Assembly (NCBI GenBank): GCA_024276275.1
Contig: JAJRXM010000072.1
Coordinates: forward strand, 72,416 to 107,176
DNA: 34,761 nt
Source: Candidatus Zixiibacteriota bacterium
GTDB taxonomy: Bacteria; Zixibacteria; MSB-5A5; GN15; FEB-12
Reading direction: 5' to 3'
Shown: positions 1 to 9,228 of the stretch, in pieces
How the letters are laid out: the number at the start of each line of letters is the position of its first letter
How positions within the stretch are numbered: the first letter of the stretch is position 1
Translations under genes and position numbers: made by a program
Notes under the pieces: generated by a model
Told to the model about the DNA's origin: nothing
Databases searched by the model: none
The model's input: the letters and a program-made list of their open reading frames with translations, nothing else

Positions 1-1303
1 TTTCAAAATTCTCAAACATATCAAAACTGGCACATCCCGGAGACAACAGAACTGTCTCCCCCGGTATTGCCAAAGTAAATGCTTTTTGTACTGCTTCTTG
101 AAGGGTAGCAGCAAATTGTACTCTGAATTCTTTCCCGAGTTGTGCAAATATTTTTTCTTTTGCTTCACCGATAGCAATGATAGATTTTATTTTATCTTTA
201 CCGTACGGAATAATCTCTTTAAAATCGGCACCTTTGTCTCTACCACCTGCTATAAGATAGAGCTGAGTTTTTACAGACCGTAAAGCGAATGTCACCGAAT
301 CTATATTTGTAGCTTTTGAGTCATTGATAAAGTTCACTCCGGCAACAGCACCTATTTGTTCCATACGATGTTCTACCGGCTGGAATGATTTGAGAACCTT
401 GGCAAGTATATCTATCGGAATATCAAACACTGATGCAACCGTAACCGCGGCAGCAGCATTTTGTAAGTTATGCGGTCCGAGGATAGCAATATTATCTGCC
501 GCGATAACCTTTTCAGTATGCAAAGTTAAAACATCATTTTGTACAAAAGCATCTGTACCGCTTGTATCAAGATTTGAGAAATAATGTATCTCTGCTTTTG
601 TTGATACATTGTATTTTTTTATTTCTGTATCATCAGCGTTTAAAACTAAGTTATCTTTTTCAGATTGATTTTCCGTAATACGGAATTTAGTTTTGATATA
701 ATTCTCAAAACTACCGTGTCTATCAATATGGTCGGGAGTAAGATTTAGTATAACGGCAACATCCGGTTTAAAATCGGAAATTGTCTCAAGCTGAAAATTT
801 GAGACCTCAATGACAGCAATACCATTTGAAGGAATTTTCTCAACTATTTCAGAAAACGGTAGACCTATATTTCCTGCCACAAAAGTATCATATCCTGCCG
901 ATGAAAATATCTCACCCAGAAGAGACGTTGTAGTTGTCTTTCCGTTTGAACCGGTGATAGCTATAATTTTCCCTTTACAACACCATGAAGCAAATTCGAT
1001 TTCAGAAAATATCGGTATCCCCTTTGACTGAGCTTTTTTAATAATGTCAATCGTCAAAGGGACCCCAGGTGAGACAACTATAAAATCAGCAGTGAGTAAT
1101 TTATCCGTATGACCGCCGACTTCAAACGGAATACCTGCTGATTCCAGACGAGCGATTTCAATCTGTAGGTTATCAGCTGAATTGATATCTGAAACAAACG
1201 GTTTCCCGCCAAAGCTATCAGCAAGAACAGCAGCAGCAACACCGGAACGTGCCATTCCGACTATACCTATTTTTCTATTTTTTATTTTCTGTTCTGTTGT
1301 CAT
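1..1303 (-). CDS. murD: UDP-N-acetylmuramoylalanine--D-glutamate ligase, C-terminus cut by window edge
   Basis: Cytoplasmic Mur ligase that adds D-glutamate to UDP-MurNAc-L-Ala in peptidoglycan precursor synthesis. The ATG at 1303-1301 overlaps the mraY TGA by four bases (ATGA). I read 434 codons to the window edge without a stop. Visible motifs in order: N-terminal Rossmann 'GIVGMARSG', P-loop 'ITGSNGKTTTT', 'LNLTPDHIDRHGS' of the central domain, 'NDSKATNIDS' of the C-terminal domain, and 'SPGCASFDMF' near the edge. In the family that last motif lies about 20 residues before the end, so only a short tail is missing. No clear ribosome site precedes it, so translation is probably coupled to mraY. 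It is the last visible gene of the dcw cluster; the frame is intact. Confidence 0.96.
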   Translation of the reverse strand, partial: MTTEQKIKNRKIGIVGMARSGVAAAVLADSFGGKPFVSDINSADNLQIEIARLESAGIPFEVGGHTDKLLTADFIVVSPGVPLTIDIIKKAQSKGIPIFSEIEFASWCCKGKIIAITGSNGKTTTTSLLGEIFSSAGYDTFVAGNIGLPFSEIVEKIPSNGIAVIEVSNFQLETISDFKPDVAVILNLTPDHIDRHGSFENYIKTKFRITENQSEKDNLVLNADDTEIKKYNVSTKAEIHYFSNLDTSGTDAFVQNDVLTLHTEKVIAADNIAILGPHNLQNAAAAVTVASVFDIPIDILAKVLKSFQPVEHRMEQIGAVAGVNFINDSKATNIDSVTFALRSVKTQLYLIAGGRDKGADFKEIIPYGKDKIKSIIAIGEAKEKIFAQLGKEFRVQFAATLQEAVQKAFTLAIPGETVLLSPGCASFDMFENFE

Positions 1304-2382
1304 CGTATTTTCAATGTTGCTAAAGTTAGTAACGCACACAATGCACCTATAATCCAAAACCGTATCACAACTTTTGACTCTGCCCATCCTGCGAGTTCAA
1401 AATGATGATGAATCGGTGCCATTCTAAAAATTCGTTTTTTATTTCTAAACTTATAAGACAATACTTGTAAAATCACCGAGAGTGCCTCAACAACAAAAAC
1501 ACCACCGACGATGACAAGCAATAATTCCTGTTTTAATAAAATTGATATTGCTCCCAAAGCTCCGCCCAATGCAAGCGAACCGGTATCTCCCATAAACACT
1601 TCAGCCGGGTGTGCATTAAACCACAAGAACCCTAACGCCGAACCGATAGCTGCTCCGCAATAAATTGTCAATTCCCCTGCTCCGGGCATATAATCCAATT
1701 GTAAATATGAGGAGTAATCAAGTCGACCGGTGACATAGGCAATGCCTCCAAATGCAATAAAACAGAGAGCAGATAAACCGATTGCAAGTCCATCGAGACC
1801 GTCCGTTAGATTAACTGCATTGGATGCTCCCGTTATCACAACTATTATAAACGGAATATATAAAATTCCTAAATTCAGAATAAAGTTCTTGAAAAATGGA
1901 ATATTTGTCATACCGTCATAGTTCGGAGACAAATATGTAATGCCTAATCCGAAAAGCAGACCTAAAATAATCTGACCAACCAGTTTCTTTTTTCCTACCA
2001 AACCTTTCGGTTCTTTTTTAATAGCCTTCAGGTAGTCATCCATAAAACCAAGCATACCGAGCCAAATTGTAACTATCAAAACTGATTGCACATAAAAGTT
2101 TGTCAGGTTTGCCCATAATAGTGTCGGGATAATTATTCCACTTAGAATTATCAGCCCACCCATAGTAGGTGTCCCTGCTTTTTTCTGATGCGATTCCGGA
2201 CCCTCTGCCCGAATAGATTCTTTCACCTGCATTCTTTGCAGTAACCGAATAAAGAACGGACCTAAGATAAGACAAATAATCAAGGCAGTAATTGTAGCCC
2301 CTGCCGCACGGAAAGTTATGTATCTAAAAAGATTAAATCCGCTGAAATAATCAGTCAATGGGTATAAAAAATGATAAAACAT
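1300..2382 (-). CDS. mraY: Phospho-N-acetylmuramoyl-pentapeptide transferase
   Basis: Integral membrane enzyme that transfers phospho-MurNAc-pentapeptide to undecaprenyl phosphate, forming lipid I. The 360 residues match the family length and show about ten hydrophobic segments. Diagnostic motifs: the Asp pair in 'FMDDYLK' (about 115-116), 'NAVNLTDGLDGLA' (188-200), 'MGDTGS' (264-269) and the histidine loop 'PIHHHFE' (323-329). The ATG overlaps the murF TGA by one base (TGATG) and is preceded by a strong ribosome site GGGGAGG about seven bases upstream, inside the end of murF. The stop overlaps the murD ATG. Frame intact and all catalytic residues present. Confidence 0.98.
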   Translation of the reverse strand: MFYHFLYPLTDYFSGFNLFRYITFRAAGATITALIICLILGPFFIRLLQRMQVKESIRAEGPESHQKKAGTPTMGGLIILSGIIIPTLLWANLTNFYVQSVLIVTIWLGMLGFMDDYLKAIKKEPKGLVGKKKLVGQIILGLLFGLGITYLSPNYDGMTNIPFFKNFILNLGILYIPFIIVVITGASNAVNLTDGLDGLAIGLSALCFIAFGGIAYVTGRLDYSSYLQLDYMPGAGELTIYCGAAIGSALGFLWFNAHPAEVFMGDTGSLALGGALGAISILLKQELLLVIVGGVFVVEALSVILQVLSYKFRNKKRIFRMAPIHHHFELAGWAESKVVIRFWIIGALCALLTLATLKIR

Positions 2383-3767
2383 CAGGTTTCCTCCCCGGAT
2401 GTTTGTAGTTTTTGCAGTACCATCTCAAGCTGAACTCCACGAGAACCTTTTATAAAGATAAAATCGTTCTCTTTGACATAAGATAAAATATCTGTCGAGA
2501 GATCCTTGCTGTTTGTATATTCTACTTTCTTTATACCGTTTGCGTTGCAACTTTTATTAATTTCTTTTGCTAGTTCACCGCCTGTAAGTAGTAAATCAAA
2601 TTTCTTATCAGTAAGAAACTCTCCGATTTCTCTATGATATTTCTCGGCATCATCTCCTAATTCAAGCATGTCACCTAAAATCAGAACTCGACGATTATCA
2701 GTTTTGAGTTCAAAAAATGCCTGTAAACTTGCTTGCATCGAATCAGGGTTTGCATTATAACAGTCAGAAACTATTTTCATACCGGAGATATTAAGAATTT
2801 GTCCACGCATTGGAGCTGTTTCAAATTGTATCTGCTCTGTATCAATTCCGTCAAACGAATATCCTAATGCTTTCACCGAAGCGTACGCCGCTAACAAATT
2901 GGAAATCTGATGTTTCCCTATTAGTGGTAGATAGAACTTGTGAGAATCAATTGTAATCTTGTTACCGCCGTCGACATGAGGAGTTATCTTTTGAATCGTA
3001 AAATCTGCATCATTATCAATTGAAAAAGTTATAAACTTATCCCGTACTTTTTTAGCCTCTTCAACAAGCACTAAATCATCGGCATTGATTATAAGCGGTA
3101 CATCAGGAGAGGCGTTTTTAATCAGTTCCAGTTTTGCCCGGGCAACATCCTGTACTGTAGATAGAAATTCAAGATGCGAAACACCTGCATTAGTGATGAC
3201 TACAACTTCAGGATGAACTATCTCGGCAAGTCTCGGCATTTCATTTGCGGTTGAGATACCGAGCTCTAAAACGGCAGCATTACAATTTTTATCTATAGCA
3301 AAAAGCGTAAGAGGAACACCAAATAGATTATTTAAATTTCCCGGTGTTTTAAAAACATTTTTTTCTACCGCTTGCAAGAGTGAGAAAATTAATTCTTTTG
3401 TTGTTGTTTTTCCATTAGAGCCGGTAACAGCGATTATTTTCGTTTTCAACAAATTGCGATACTCTTTTGCAAGTTCTAACATGGCATGATGCGAATCAGT
3501 TACAACTACAACCGGGATATTCTCTGCGATCTCAGAAATTTTCTGATATGAACTTTCCGCAAGAATTCCACCGGCACCTTTGGTGATAGCCTGATTTATA
3601 TACTGATGCCCGTCATGCAGTTCTCCCTTAATAGCAATAAATAACTCTTGCTCTTTAAGAGTTCTGCTGTCAATAGAGACTCCCTGAAACATTTCAGCAG
3701 AAGCTGTAATGTTTGTCAGTCTGCCTTGGCAGTAATCGGCTAATTGGTCAAAACGCAATTGTATCAA
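2382..3767 (-). CDS. murF: UDP-N-acetylmuramoyl-tripeptide--D-alanyl-D-alanine ligase
   Basis: Cytoplasmic Mur ligase that attaches D-Ala-D-Ala to UDP-MurNAc-tripeptide, the last cytoplasmic step before MraY. The 461 residues match the family. Motifs: N-terminal 'SIDSRTLKEQELFIAI', ATP-binding 'VTGSNGKTTTKE' (P-loop about 116-121), 'LELGIS', and the C-terminal 'CYNANPDSM' and 'ILGDMLELG'. The start is TTG at 3767 (sequence 'MIQLRFDQL', like the family's usual N-terminus), overlapping the murE stop as TTGA. An AGGA lies only three to four bases upstream, so initiation probably relies on coupling to murE. Confidence 0.96.
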   Translation of the reverse strand: MIQLRFDQLADYCQGRLTNITASAEMFQGVSIDSRTLKEQELFIAIKGELHDGHQYINQAITKGAGGILAESSYQKISEIAENIPVVVVTDSHHAMLELAKEYRNLLKTKIIAVTGSNGKTTTKELIFSLLQAVEKNVFKTPGNLNNLFGVPLTLFAIDKNCNAAVLELGISTANEMPRLAEIVHPEVVVITNAGVSHLEFLSTVQDVARAKLELIKNASPDVPLIINADDLVLVEEAKKVRDKFITFSIDNDADFTIQKITPHVDGGNKITIDSHKFYLPLIGKHQISNLLAAYASVKALGYSFDGIDTEQIQFETAPMRGQILNISGMKIVSDCYNANPDSMQASLQAFFELKTDNRRVLILGDMLELGDDAEKYHREIGEFLTDKKFDLLLTGGELAKEINKSCNANGIKKVEYTNSKDLSTDILSYVKENDFIFIKGSRGVQLEMVLQKLQTSGEET

Positions 3768-5248
3768 TTATCCTGCTTATCCTCAGATTTTGTATACCCA
3801 AGTTCTTGTAAAAATTTCAGGGCGACATCCTTGTCGCTAAATGGAGACTTCACTCCCTTGATTTCCTGATAGTTTTCATCACCTTTACCTGCTAAAAGAA
3901 CAACATCGGTTTCTTTAGCGAGTCCGAGAATTTTTTTGATAGCTTCTTCACGATCAATACAAATTTCATAATTATTACCCACCAATCCGAGTTTAATATC
4001 TTCTACGATTGCAGCAGCATCTTCAGAACGGGGATTATCCGATGTTACTATCACATAGTCAGAATTCAAAGTTGCTGCCTGCCCCATAAGAGATCTTTTT
4101 CCTTTGTCTCTATCTCCACCGCATCCAAAAAGTGTAAAAACTTTTCCATCACTAATTTCACGAGCCGACATAATCAGTCTTTCGATAGCATCGGGAGTAT
4201 GAGCATAATCGACATAAACAGCAAACGGTTGTCCCTGCTCTATATAGTTAAATCTTCCGGGAATCGGTTCCGCAGATTCAAGACCCCGCACAACAGAATC
4301 GATATCAACTCCACAAGCCATTCCACCACCAACAGCAGCGATAGCATTCATCAAATTAAATTTACCTGAAAGCTTATAGTCTATAGTTCTGTTACCCATA
4401 GGAGTCACGATGTCAAAAATCGTTCCATTCGGATTTATTTGATAATTCGAGCAATAGATATCGGCATCCGGATTTTCTAAAGAATAAGAAATATATGATG
4501 AGGCAAAGTTGCCAAACAGCTCTCTAAATGCAGGTACATCCAGATTGATAACCGCATAACTTAGCGGACCTTTAAGTTTTTTTATCAAAAGAGTTTTAGC
4601 AGCCAGATATTCTTCCATTGTTTTATGAAAATCCAAATGGTCTCTAGTTAAATTAGTATATACTGCTACGCGAAAATCTATATTGTCAACACGATGTAAA
4701 GCAAGTGCATGCGAAGAGACCTCGATAACAGCATTGACACAATAGTTCTTCTTCATCAAAAAGAGAAGCCGTTGTAAATCAAGAGACTCAGGCGTTGTGC
4801 GGTCTGCTTCGAATAATTCTTTACCGGTGTCATAAACCTGAGATGTCACCAAACCAACTTTTTTATTTCTCGCTTCAAGAATTTTTTTAATTAAGAAACA
4901 GGTCGTTGTCTTGCCGTTTGTACCGGTTACACCACAAGTTTTTATCTTAAGTCCGGGATGACCATAAAACATAGCAGCAATTTCTGGCATCGCTTTACGT
5001 ATATCAGAAACCTGTATATATGCTGGAGCATTTTCACAAGACTCGTTTTCACCGACAACAGCCACGGCACCGTTGGCAACGGCATCATCAACAAATATAA
5101 ACCCGTCTACCTGATATCCGTTAACGGCTATAAAAAGTCCGTTCGGTTTTATCAAGCGGGAATCATATTCTATATTGTCTATCTCTACATCAGGGTTACC
5201 GATTATTTCCTTATGTTCTAACCCTGAAACCAAGTCCTTGAGTTTAAT
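3764..5248 (-). CDS. murE: UDP-N-acetylmuramoyl-tripeptide synthetase, meso-DAP type, probable ATT start
   Basis: Adds the third stem-peptide residue to UDP-MurNAc-L-Ala-D-Glu. Motifs: 'EYDSRLIKPNGLFIAV' near the N-terminus, P-loop 'GTNGKTTT', 'HTPDAIERL', and 'DNPRSED' near residue 404, the signature associated with meso-diaminopimelate as substrate. The first conventional start is TTG at 5233, but it has poor ribosome-site spacing and would drop the conserved 'KLKDL' N-terminus. Upstream, between the ftsI TAG (5260-5258) and TTG, lie only GAG CAG ATC ATT AAA CTC AAG GAC. An AGGAG at 5259-5255 sits six bases before ATT (5248-5246), giving 'MKLKDLVSGL', the usual family N-terminus. I therefore prefer ATT, or an ATG misread at its third base. 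Confidence 0.93.
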   Translation of the reverse strand: MKLKDLVSGLEHKEIIGNPDVEIDNIEYDSRLIKPNGLFIAVNGYQVDGFIFVDDAVANGAVAVVGENESCENAPAYIQVSDIRKAMPEIAAMFYGHPGLKIKTCGVTGTNGKTTTCFLIKKILEARNKKVGLVTSQVYDTGKELFEADRTTPESLDLQRLLFLMKKNYCVNAVIEVSSHALALHRVDNIDFRVAVYTNLTRDHLDFHKTMEEYLAAKTLLIKKLKGPLSYAVINLDVPAFRELFGNFASSYISYSLENPDADIYCSNYQINPNGTIFDIVTPMGNRTIDYKLSGKFNLMNAIAAVGGGMACGVDIDSVVRGLESAEPIPGRFNYIEQGQPFAVYVDYAHTPDAIERLIMSAREISDGKVFTLFGCGGDRDKGKRSLMGQAATLNSDYVIVTSDNPRSEDAAAIVEDIKLGLVGNNYEICIDREEAIKKILGLAKETDVVLLAGKGDENYQEIKGVKSPFSDKDVALKFLQELGYTKSEDKQDN

Positions 5249-5257
5249 GATCTGCTC

Positions 5258-7336
5258 CTATATCGGTCTGCACTCTATTTCACAATTACTTTCTATTTGA
5301 ACTATTTCACCCGGTTTCACAGACTGACGAAACACTTTACCGTTTCCGACAACCGAATACTCTAATCCTATATGCTGCATATATGCTGAAACCTCTCGTA
5401 CTGTTAGTCCGGTAAGGTCAGCCATCTTTTGTTTTTGATTATTATCAGATTCAACAACTACCAGTATCTCATCTTCTTCAAATATCAACCTGTCTGCCGG
5501 TGGATACTGCCATACAACAAACCCGCTGTCAGCAGTCGGTCGAATTTTTAGCATTTTATCTGTTGCGGTCTGTTGTGCATTAGCAAGCAACTGTCCGGTA
5601 AAATTTGGGACAACTTGTGTGTTTTTAATTTTATCAGAATTTTCTGCAATCATTCTGGTCGGCACTGTAAACAAATCAGGATGTATGATTGTATATCGTT
5701 CGGCAATTTTTCTGAATGTAACACCCGATGTATGCCCGCCGTAATGTATCGGTTGCGGGTTTTTCATAACTACAATTCCGGTTACCAAAGGATTCTCAGA
5801 CGGAAAGAACCCTGCAAAACTTGCCATATATTTGCTGTGTGAATATCTTTTACGCTCTCTGTCGTAAATTTGAGCCGTTCCTGTTTTACCTGCGATTGTA
5901 ACAATCTGTGAGTTTACCATATCGGCAGTACCCCGTTCAACAACTCCCCGCAAGAAAGACCGTAAAGTATCAGCTGTTTTTTGACTCATCAATTCTGCTA
6001 TAACTTTTGTCGAATTTTTATTTATCGGATTCCCTTTTTCATCTACATCACAAAGGACCAGTTTTGATTGATAGAGAGTTCCGCCGTTTGCAACAACTGC
6101 CATAGCATTTGCCATTTGTAAAGCATTCACCGCCACGGCATGACCGATTGAAAGAGATGCGACATTAAAATCAGACCATCTTTTCGGTTTTTTTATATAA
6201 CCTGATTGTTCACCAGGCCATCCCGCAAGTGCTTTTTCTCCGATACCAAACTTATGGGACAACTGATACAATTCTTCGCCCCCATATTCAGCAGCATACT
6301 TACCGATATCAATATTACTGGAAAGCTCTATGATAGATCTAAAATTAAGCCATTCATGTTTTTTGTCATCACGAAGCCTGTTACGACCCATTTTCCAAAG
6401 CCCGTTTTCACAGTAGATTGTATCATCAATATTCATGACGGAATCTTCAAGCAACCCGGCAGCAGCAATAATTTTATAGACAGAACCAGGCTCAAACAAA
6501 TCTGTCAGCACCCGAAGTTTTTGCGGTTTGTTTCTGTTCTTTTCATTCGGGTCATAATGTGCCATAGCAATAATTTCACCGTTCAGGTTATTGAGAAAAA
6601 CTGCCATCCCTAATTCAGCATTAAACTTTGTAACTCCGGCTTTTAATTCTTCTTCTAATATCTCCTGCAGCTGCCAATCAATTGTCAAAACTTTAGACTG
6701 ACCGGGAACAGGTTGTCTAATCGCCTGCTCTTTGATACGAAACCGATTACGGTTCCCGTCACGTCGATATGCGGCAACTCCTGATTTTCCGGCTAATTCG
6801 GTATTATACCAAAGCTCAAACCCTGCCTGCCCTTTATTGTCTATATTGGTAAATCCGGAAATTTGTTTTCCTACCTCACCAAACGGATACGACCGTTCGA
6901 TTTCATCCTGCAAATGCAACCCCGACGGTCTTTGTATATCGATTTCTTCTGCTATTTCATCGGTAAGTTTTCTTTTGATCCACGAGAATTTCTGTGGAGC
7001 TAAATTATATTTTTTTACCGCAGACCCTTTAGGCAGTTCAAAGAACTCTTCTAAAAATATAGCTATATTTTTTACTTCCTGTTTATTTTTAGGCCAAGCC
7101 GAAAGAGATTGTAGTTCAATATTATTGGCAACAATCATCCCGTTGCGGTCATATATCAATCCTCTTGTTGCAGGTATCTTTTGTTGCCCCGAAGATTGAC
7201 GTTTTACTTTTTTACTGTATTCAGGAGAAAGAAATACTTGCAGATGCACAAGTCTTGCCAATACTGAAACAAACACAAAACAGACTAAAAAGAAAATCCA
7301 TCCGAGCCTGATATTTTTTTTCTTTTTTAGTTTCAT
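5258..7336 (-). CDS. ftsI: Division transpeptidase FtsI/PBP with two C-terminal PASTA domains
   Basis: Class B penicillin-binding protein that cross-links septal peptidoglycan with FtsW. From the ATG at 7336, which overlaps the ftsL TGA as ATGA, the protein is 692 residues. A basic N-terminus is followed by one membrane anchor (about 10-30). The dimerisation domain has 'ATRGLIYDRNGMIVA'. The transpeptidase domain carries all three active-site motifs: SVYK (about 285-288), SSN (about 339-341) and KTGT (about 484). Two PASTA-like domains follow (about 570-630 and 636-692), as in SpoVD or Gram-positive PBP2x rather than E. coli FtsI. An in-frame TTG 12 bases upstream is possible but lacks support. 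Confidence 0.95.
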   Translation of the reverse strand: MKLKKKKNIRLGWIFFLVCFVFVSVLARLVHLQVFLSPEYSKKVKRQSSGQQKIPATRGLIYDRNGMIVANNIELQSLSAWPKNKQEVKNIAIFLEEFFELPKGSAVKKYNLAPQKFSWIKRKLTDEIAEEIDIQRPSGLHLQDEIERSYPFGEVGKQISGFTNIDNKGQAGFELWYNTELAGKSGVAAYRRDGNRNRFRIKEQAIRQPVPGQSKVLTIDWQLQEILEEELKAGVTKFNAELGMAVFLNNLNGEIIAMAHYDPNEKNRNKPQKLRVLTDLFEPGSVYKIIAAAGLLEDSVMNIDDTIYCENGLWKMGRNRLRDDKKHEWLNFRSIIELSSNIDIGKYAAEYGGEELYQLSHKFGIGEKALAGWPGEQSGYIKKPKRWSDFNVASLSIGHAVAVNALQMANAMAVVANGGTLYQSKLVLCDVDEKGNPINKNSTKVIAELMSQKTADTLRSFLRGVVERGTADMVNSQIVTIAGKTGTAQIYDRERKRYSHSKYMASFAGFFPSENPLVTGIVVMKNPQPIHYGGHTSGVTFRKIAERYTIIHPDLFTVPTRMIAENSDKIKNTQVVPNFTGQLLANAQQTATDKMLKIRPTADSGFVVWQYPPADRLIFEEDEILVVVESDNNQKQKMADLTGLTVREVSAYMQHIGLEYSVVGNGKVFRQSVKPGEIVQIESNCEIECRPI

Positions 7337-7827
7337 TTGCCACCCCAACCGTTTACCGATGAGTCAACCTTGATATCTTCTACGGCACCGGCTTTGGCTC
7401 TTGTTGCTTCAATAACAGGCAAAAATTCAGCGACTCTTTTGATAGCAGTAAGCATCTGCTCTAATTCATCAGGTTGTGACGGAATAGCTTTTAGTGGAAC
7501 GAGCGTCAACATCCGATCAGCATCAACTAATCGCAATCCAAGAGAATCAAAGGCGTAGCGTTCGATACGTGACGATGTAGACAATGATGCGATATCTGAA
7601 TATAGTTTTTTCTTACTGTCTAAAAGAACATCATTTTCTTTTTTGAGATGGGAAATATCTTTTACCAATGCTACAACAGTTGCCTGCTGCCAAATATGCA
7701 GACAAGCTACGACCAACAAGCTAAAGAAAAGCAAAGAGACAGAAAAATACTTATGAGACTTCAACTTGTTAATTGTTGAGGAATTTATCTCGACTGTTTC
7801 TTTGAACTTTCGGACAGCTTGTTTCAT
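7333..7827 (-). CDS. ftsL: Cell division protein FtsL-like
   Basis: Small bitopic membrane protein at the canonical ftsL position between rsmH and ftsI. In the family it forms the FtsQLB (DivIB/FtsL/DivIC) complex that activates septal wall synthesis. It is 164 residues, somewhat longer than usual. About 27 basic residues precede one transmembrane segment (about 28-46), then a heptad-like stretch 'LVKDISHLKKENDVLLDSK', and 'RIERYAFDSLGLRL', typical of FtsL/DivIC. About 45 residues follow past the usual end and resemble nothing I recognise. The ATG follows the rsmH TAG after one base. Sequence conservation is low in this family, so the call rests on topology and position. Confidence 0.86.
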   Translation of the reverse strand: MKQAVRKFKETVEINSSTINKLKSHKYFSVSLLFFSLLVVACLHIWQQATVVALVKDISHLKKENDVLLDSKKKLYSDIASLSTSSRIERYAFDSLGLRLVDADRMLTLVPLKAIPSQPDELEQMLTAIKRVAEFLPVIEATRAKAGAVEDIKVDSSVNGWGGK

Positions 7828-7828
7828 T

Positions 7829-8762
7829 CTATAATTTCTCTGCTACACGTAATTTGGCAGACCTTGCTCTGGGGTTAGTTTCTATTTCTGTTGCAGATGG
7901 GATTAGTGCTTTTTTTGTCAGTATTTTAAATGACGGATCGATACCGCAAACACAAACAGCAAAATCATGAGGACAGACACATCCTTTTTGCATTTGCTGA
8001 AAAAACCGTTTTACAATTCTATCTTCTAAAGAATGATAACTTAAAACTGCTAGCCGACCGGATTGATTTAAGAGTGAGACTAATTTGGGCAAGACAGTTT
8101 TTAGCTCATCAAGTTCTCCGTTTAAGGCAATTCGAATCGACTGAAAAACCCGAGCTAATGTTTTGTTTTGATACGGTGGGAATATAACAGAATTAATAAT
8201 CTGTTTTAATTGCGTTGTAGTTTCTAATACAGCCGTCTGTCTTTCCATGACAATTGCTTTTGCTATCCTTCTTGCTTGTTTTTCTTCACCATAAGTAAAG
8301 AAAATATCAACTAACTCTTTTTCGCTGCTCTCGTTTAACAGATTCCCTGCGGTTCGTCCGTCCAACTGTGGGTCAAACCTCATGTCAAGAGGTCCTTCAC
8401 CCTGAAATGAAAATCCTCGATTACTATCATCGATTTGAAGCGATGATAAACCTAAATCAAGAAGTATACCGTCAAACGAATTAACAGAAAATTCCGACAG
8501 AATTTTATCTATGGTAGAATAAGGTGCTTCAGCAATCTCTATCTGCTGGGGACAATCTGCTAATTTTTCTTTTGCTATTTTTATCGCTGCCCTATCGCGG
8601 TCAACACCAAATAATTTTGCCTCTTTAGACAAATTTTCAGAAAATGCTTTTAAATGACCACCCAAGCCGGCTGTTAAATCTATATATGAACCATCATTTT
8701 TGCAGAGTAAGAAAAGAAACAATCTCATTAACCATTACCGGAAGATGGCTATATTCATTCAT
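7829..8762 (-). pseudogene. rsmH: 16S rRNA (cytosine1402-N4)-methyltransferase, frameshifted near its N-terminus
   Basis: RsmH (MraW) N4-methylates C1402 of 16S rRNA using S-adenosylmethionine. The main frame (7829-8728) holds 'DLTAGLGGHL', 'GVDRDRAA', 'DGILLDLGLSSLQID', 'GPLDMRF' and 'LSYHSLEDRIVKRF', all family signatures. Its first residues as a free ORF are not family-like. In another frame an ATG at 8762, overlapping the mraZ stop, reads 'MNEYSHLPVMVNEIVSF' then 'LTLQK' and stops at TGA 8696-8694. That is the expected RsmH N-terminus. The two frames join across a run of five As (8701-8697 on the minus strand). One extra A, or a +1 shift at AAA-TGA, explains it. Past the join no residues are lost. 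Confidence 0.92.
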
Positions 8763-9228
8763 CCTGATTTCCGTCACCGGTGAACAATCTCTCGGCTACA
8801 TCTTCATAACTGCCGGAATACTGCTCAAGGTAATACTGATACCTAATCGGATCCCAAATCTCTATCCAATTATTCACACCGATAACCATGAGATCTTTTT
8901 TTAATTGCCCTTCGGCGACCAAATGCGACGGAATCAGTATGCGACCATTTTTATCAGGAGTAACAATACCTGCCGACGAATAAAAACGACGACTAAATAA
9001 TCGGGAATCTTTTTTGGTGAAATTTAATGAGGATAAACGTGATTTGATACTTTCCCATTCAACCTTTGGATACAAAGAAAGACAACCTTCTAATCCCTTG
9101 GTAATAGTCAAATCACCTTCTAAAAGCGGTTTTTCGTCATCACCGACAACTGAACGTAACTTAGCCGGAAGTGCAAACCGCCCTTTGATGTCCATTGTTG
9201 TTTGATATTGACCTAAAAACCCGCTCAC
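8755..9228 (-). CDS. mraZ: Transcriptional regulator MraZ
   Basis: First gene of the dcw cluster. MraZ is a ring-forming DNA-binding protein that, in the bacteria studied, regulates its own operon. Two SpoVT/AbrB-type halves are visible, each with the DxxxR motif: 'DIKGRFALPAKLR' and 'DKNGRILIPSHL'. I chose GTG at 9228, giving 157 residues starting 'MSGFLGQYQTTMDIKGR', which matches family length and has GGGA five bases upstream. An in-frame GTG at 9291 would add 21 untypical residues and would start inside the promoter. The end overlaps the rsmH start by eight bases. Confidence 0.94.
   Translation of the reverse strand: MSGFLGQYQTTMDIKGRFALPAKLRSVVGDDEKPLLEGDLTITKGLEGCLSLYPKVEWESIKSRLSSLNFTKKDSRLFSRRFYSSAGIVTPDKNGRILIPSHLVAEGQLKKDLMVIGVNNWIEIWDPIRYQYYLEQYSGSYEDVAERLFTGDGNQDE

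Noticed and set aside
3764-5233. TTG at 5233 as the murE start
   Set aside because: It removes the conserved KLKDL N-terminus and the nearest purine-rich site is only two bases away. Kept as the fallback if ATT is not used.
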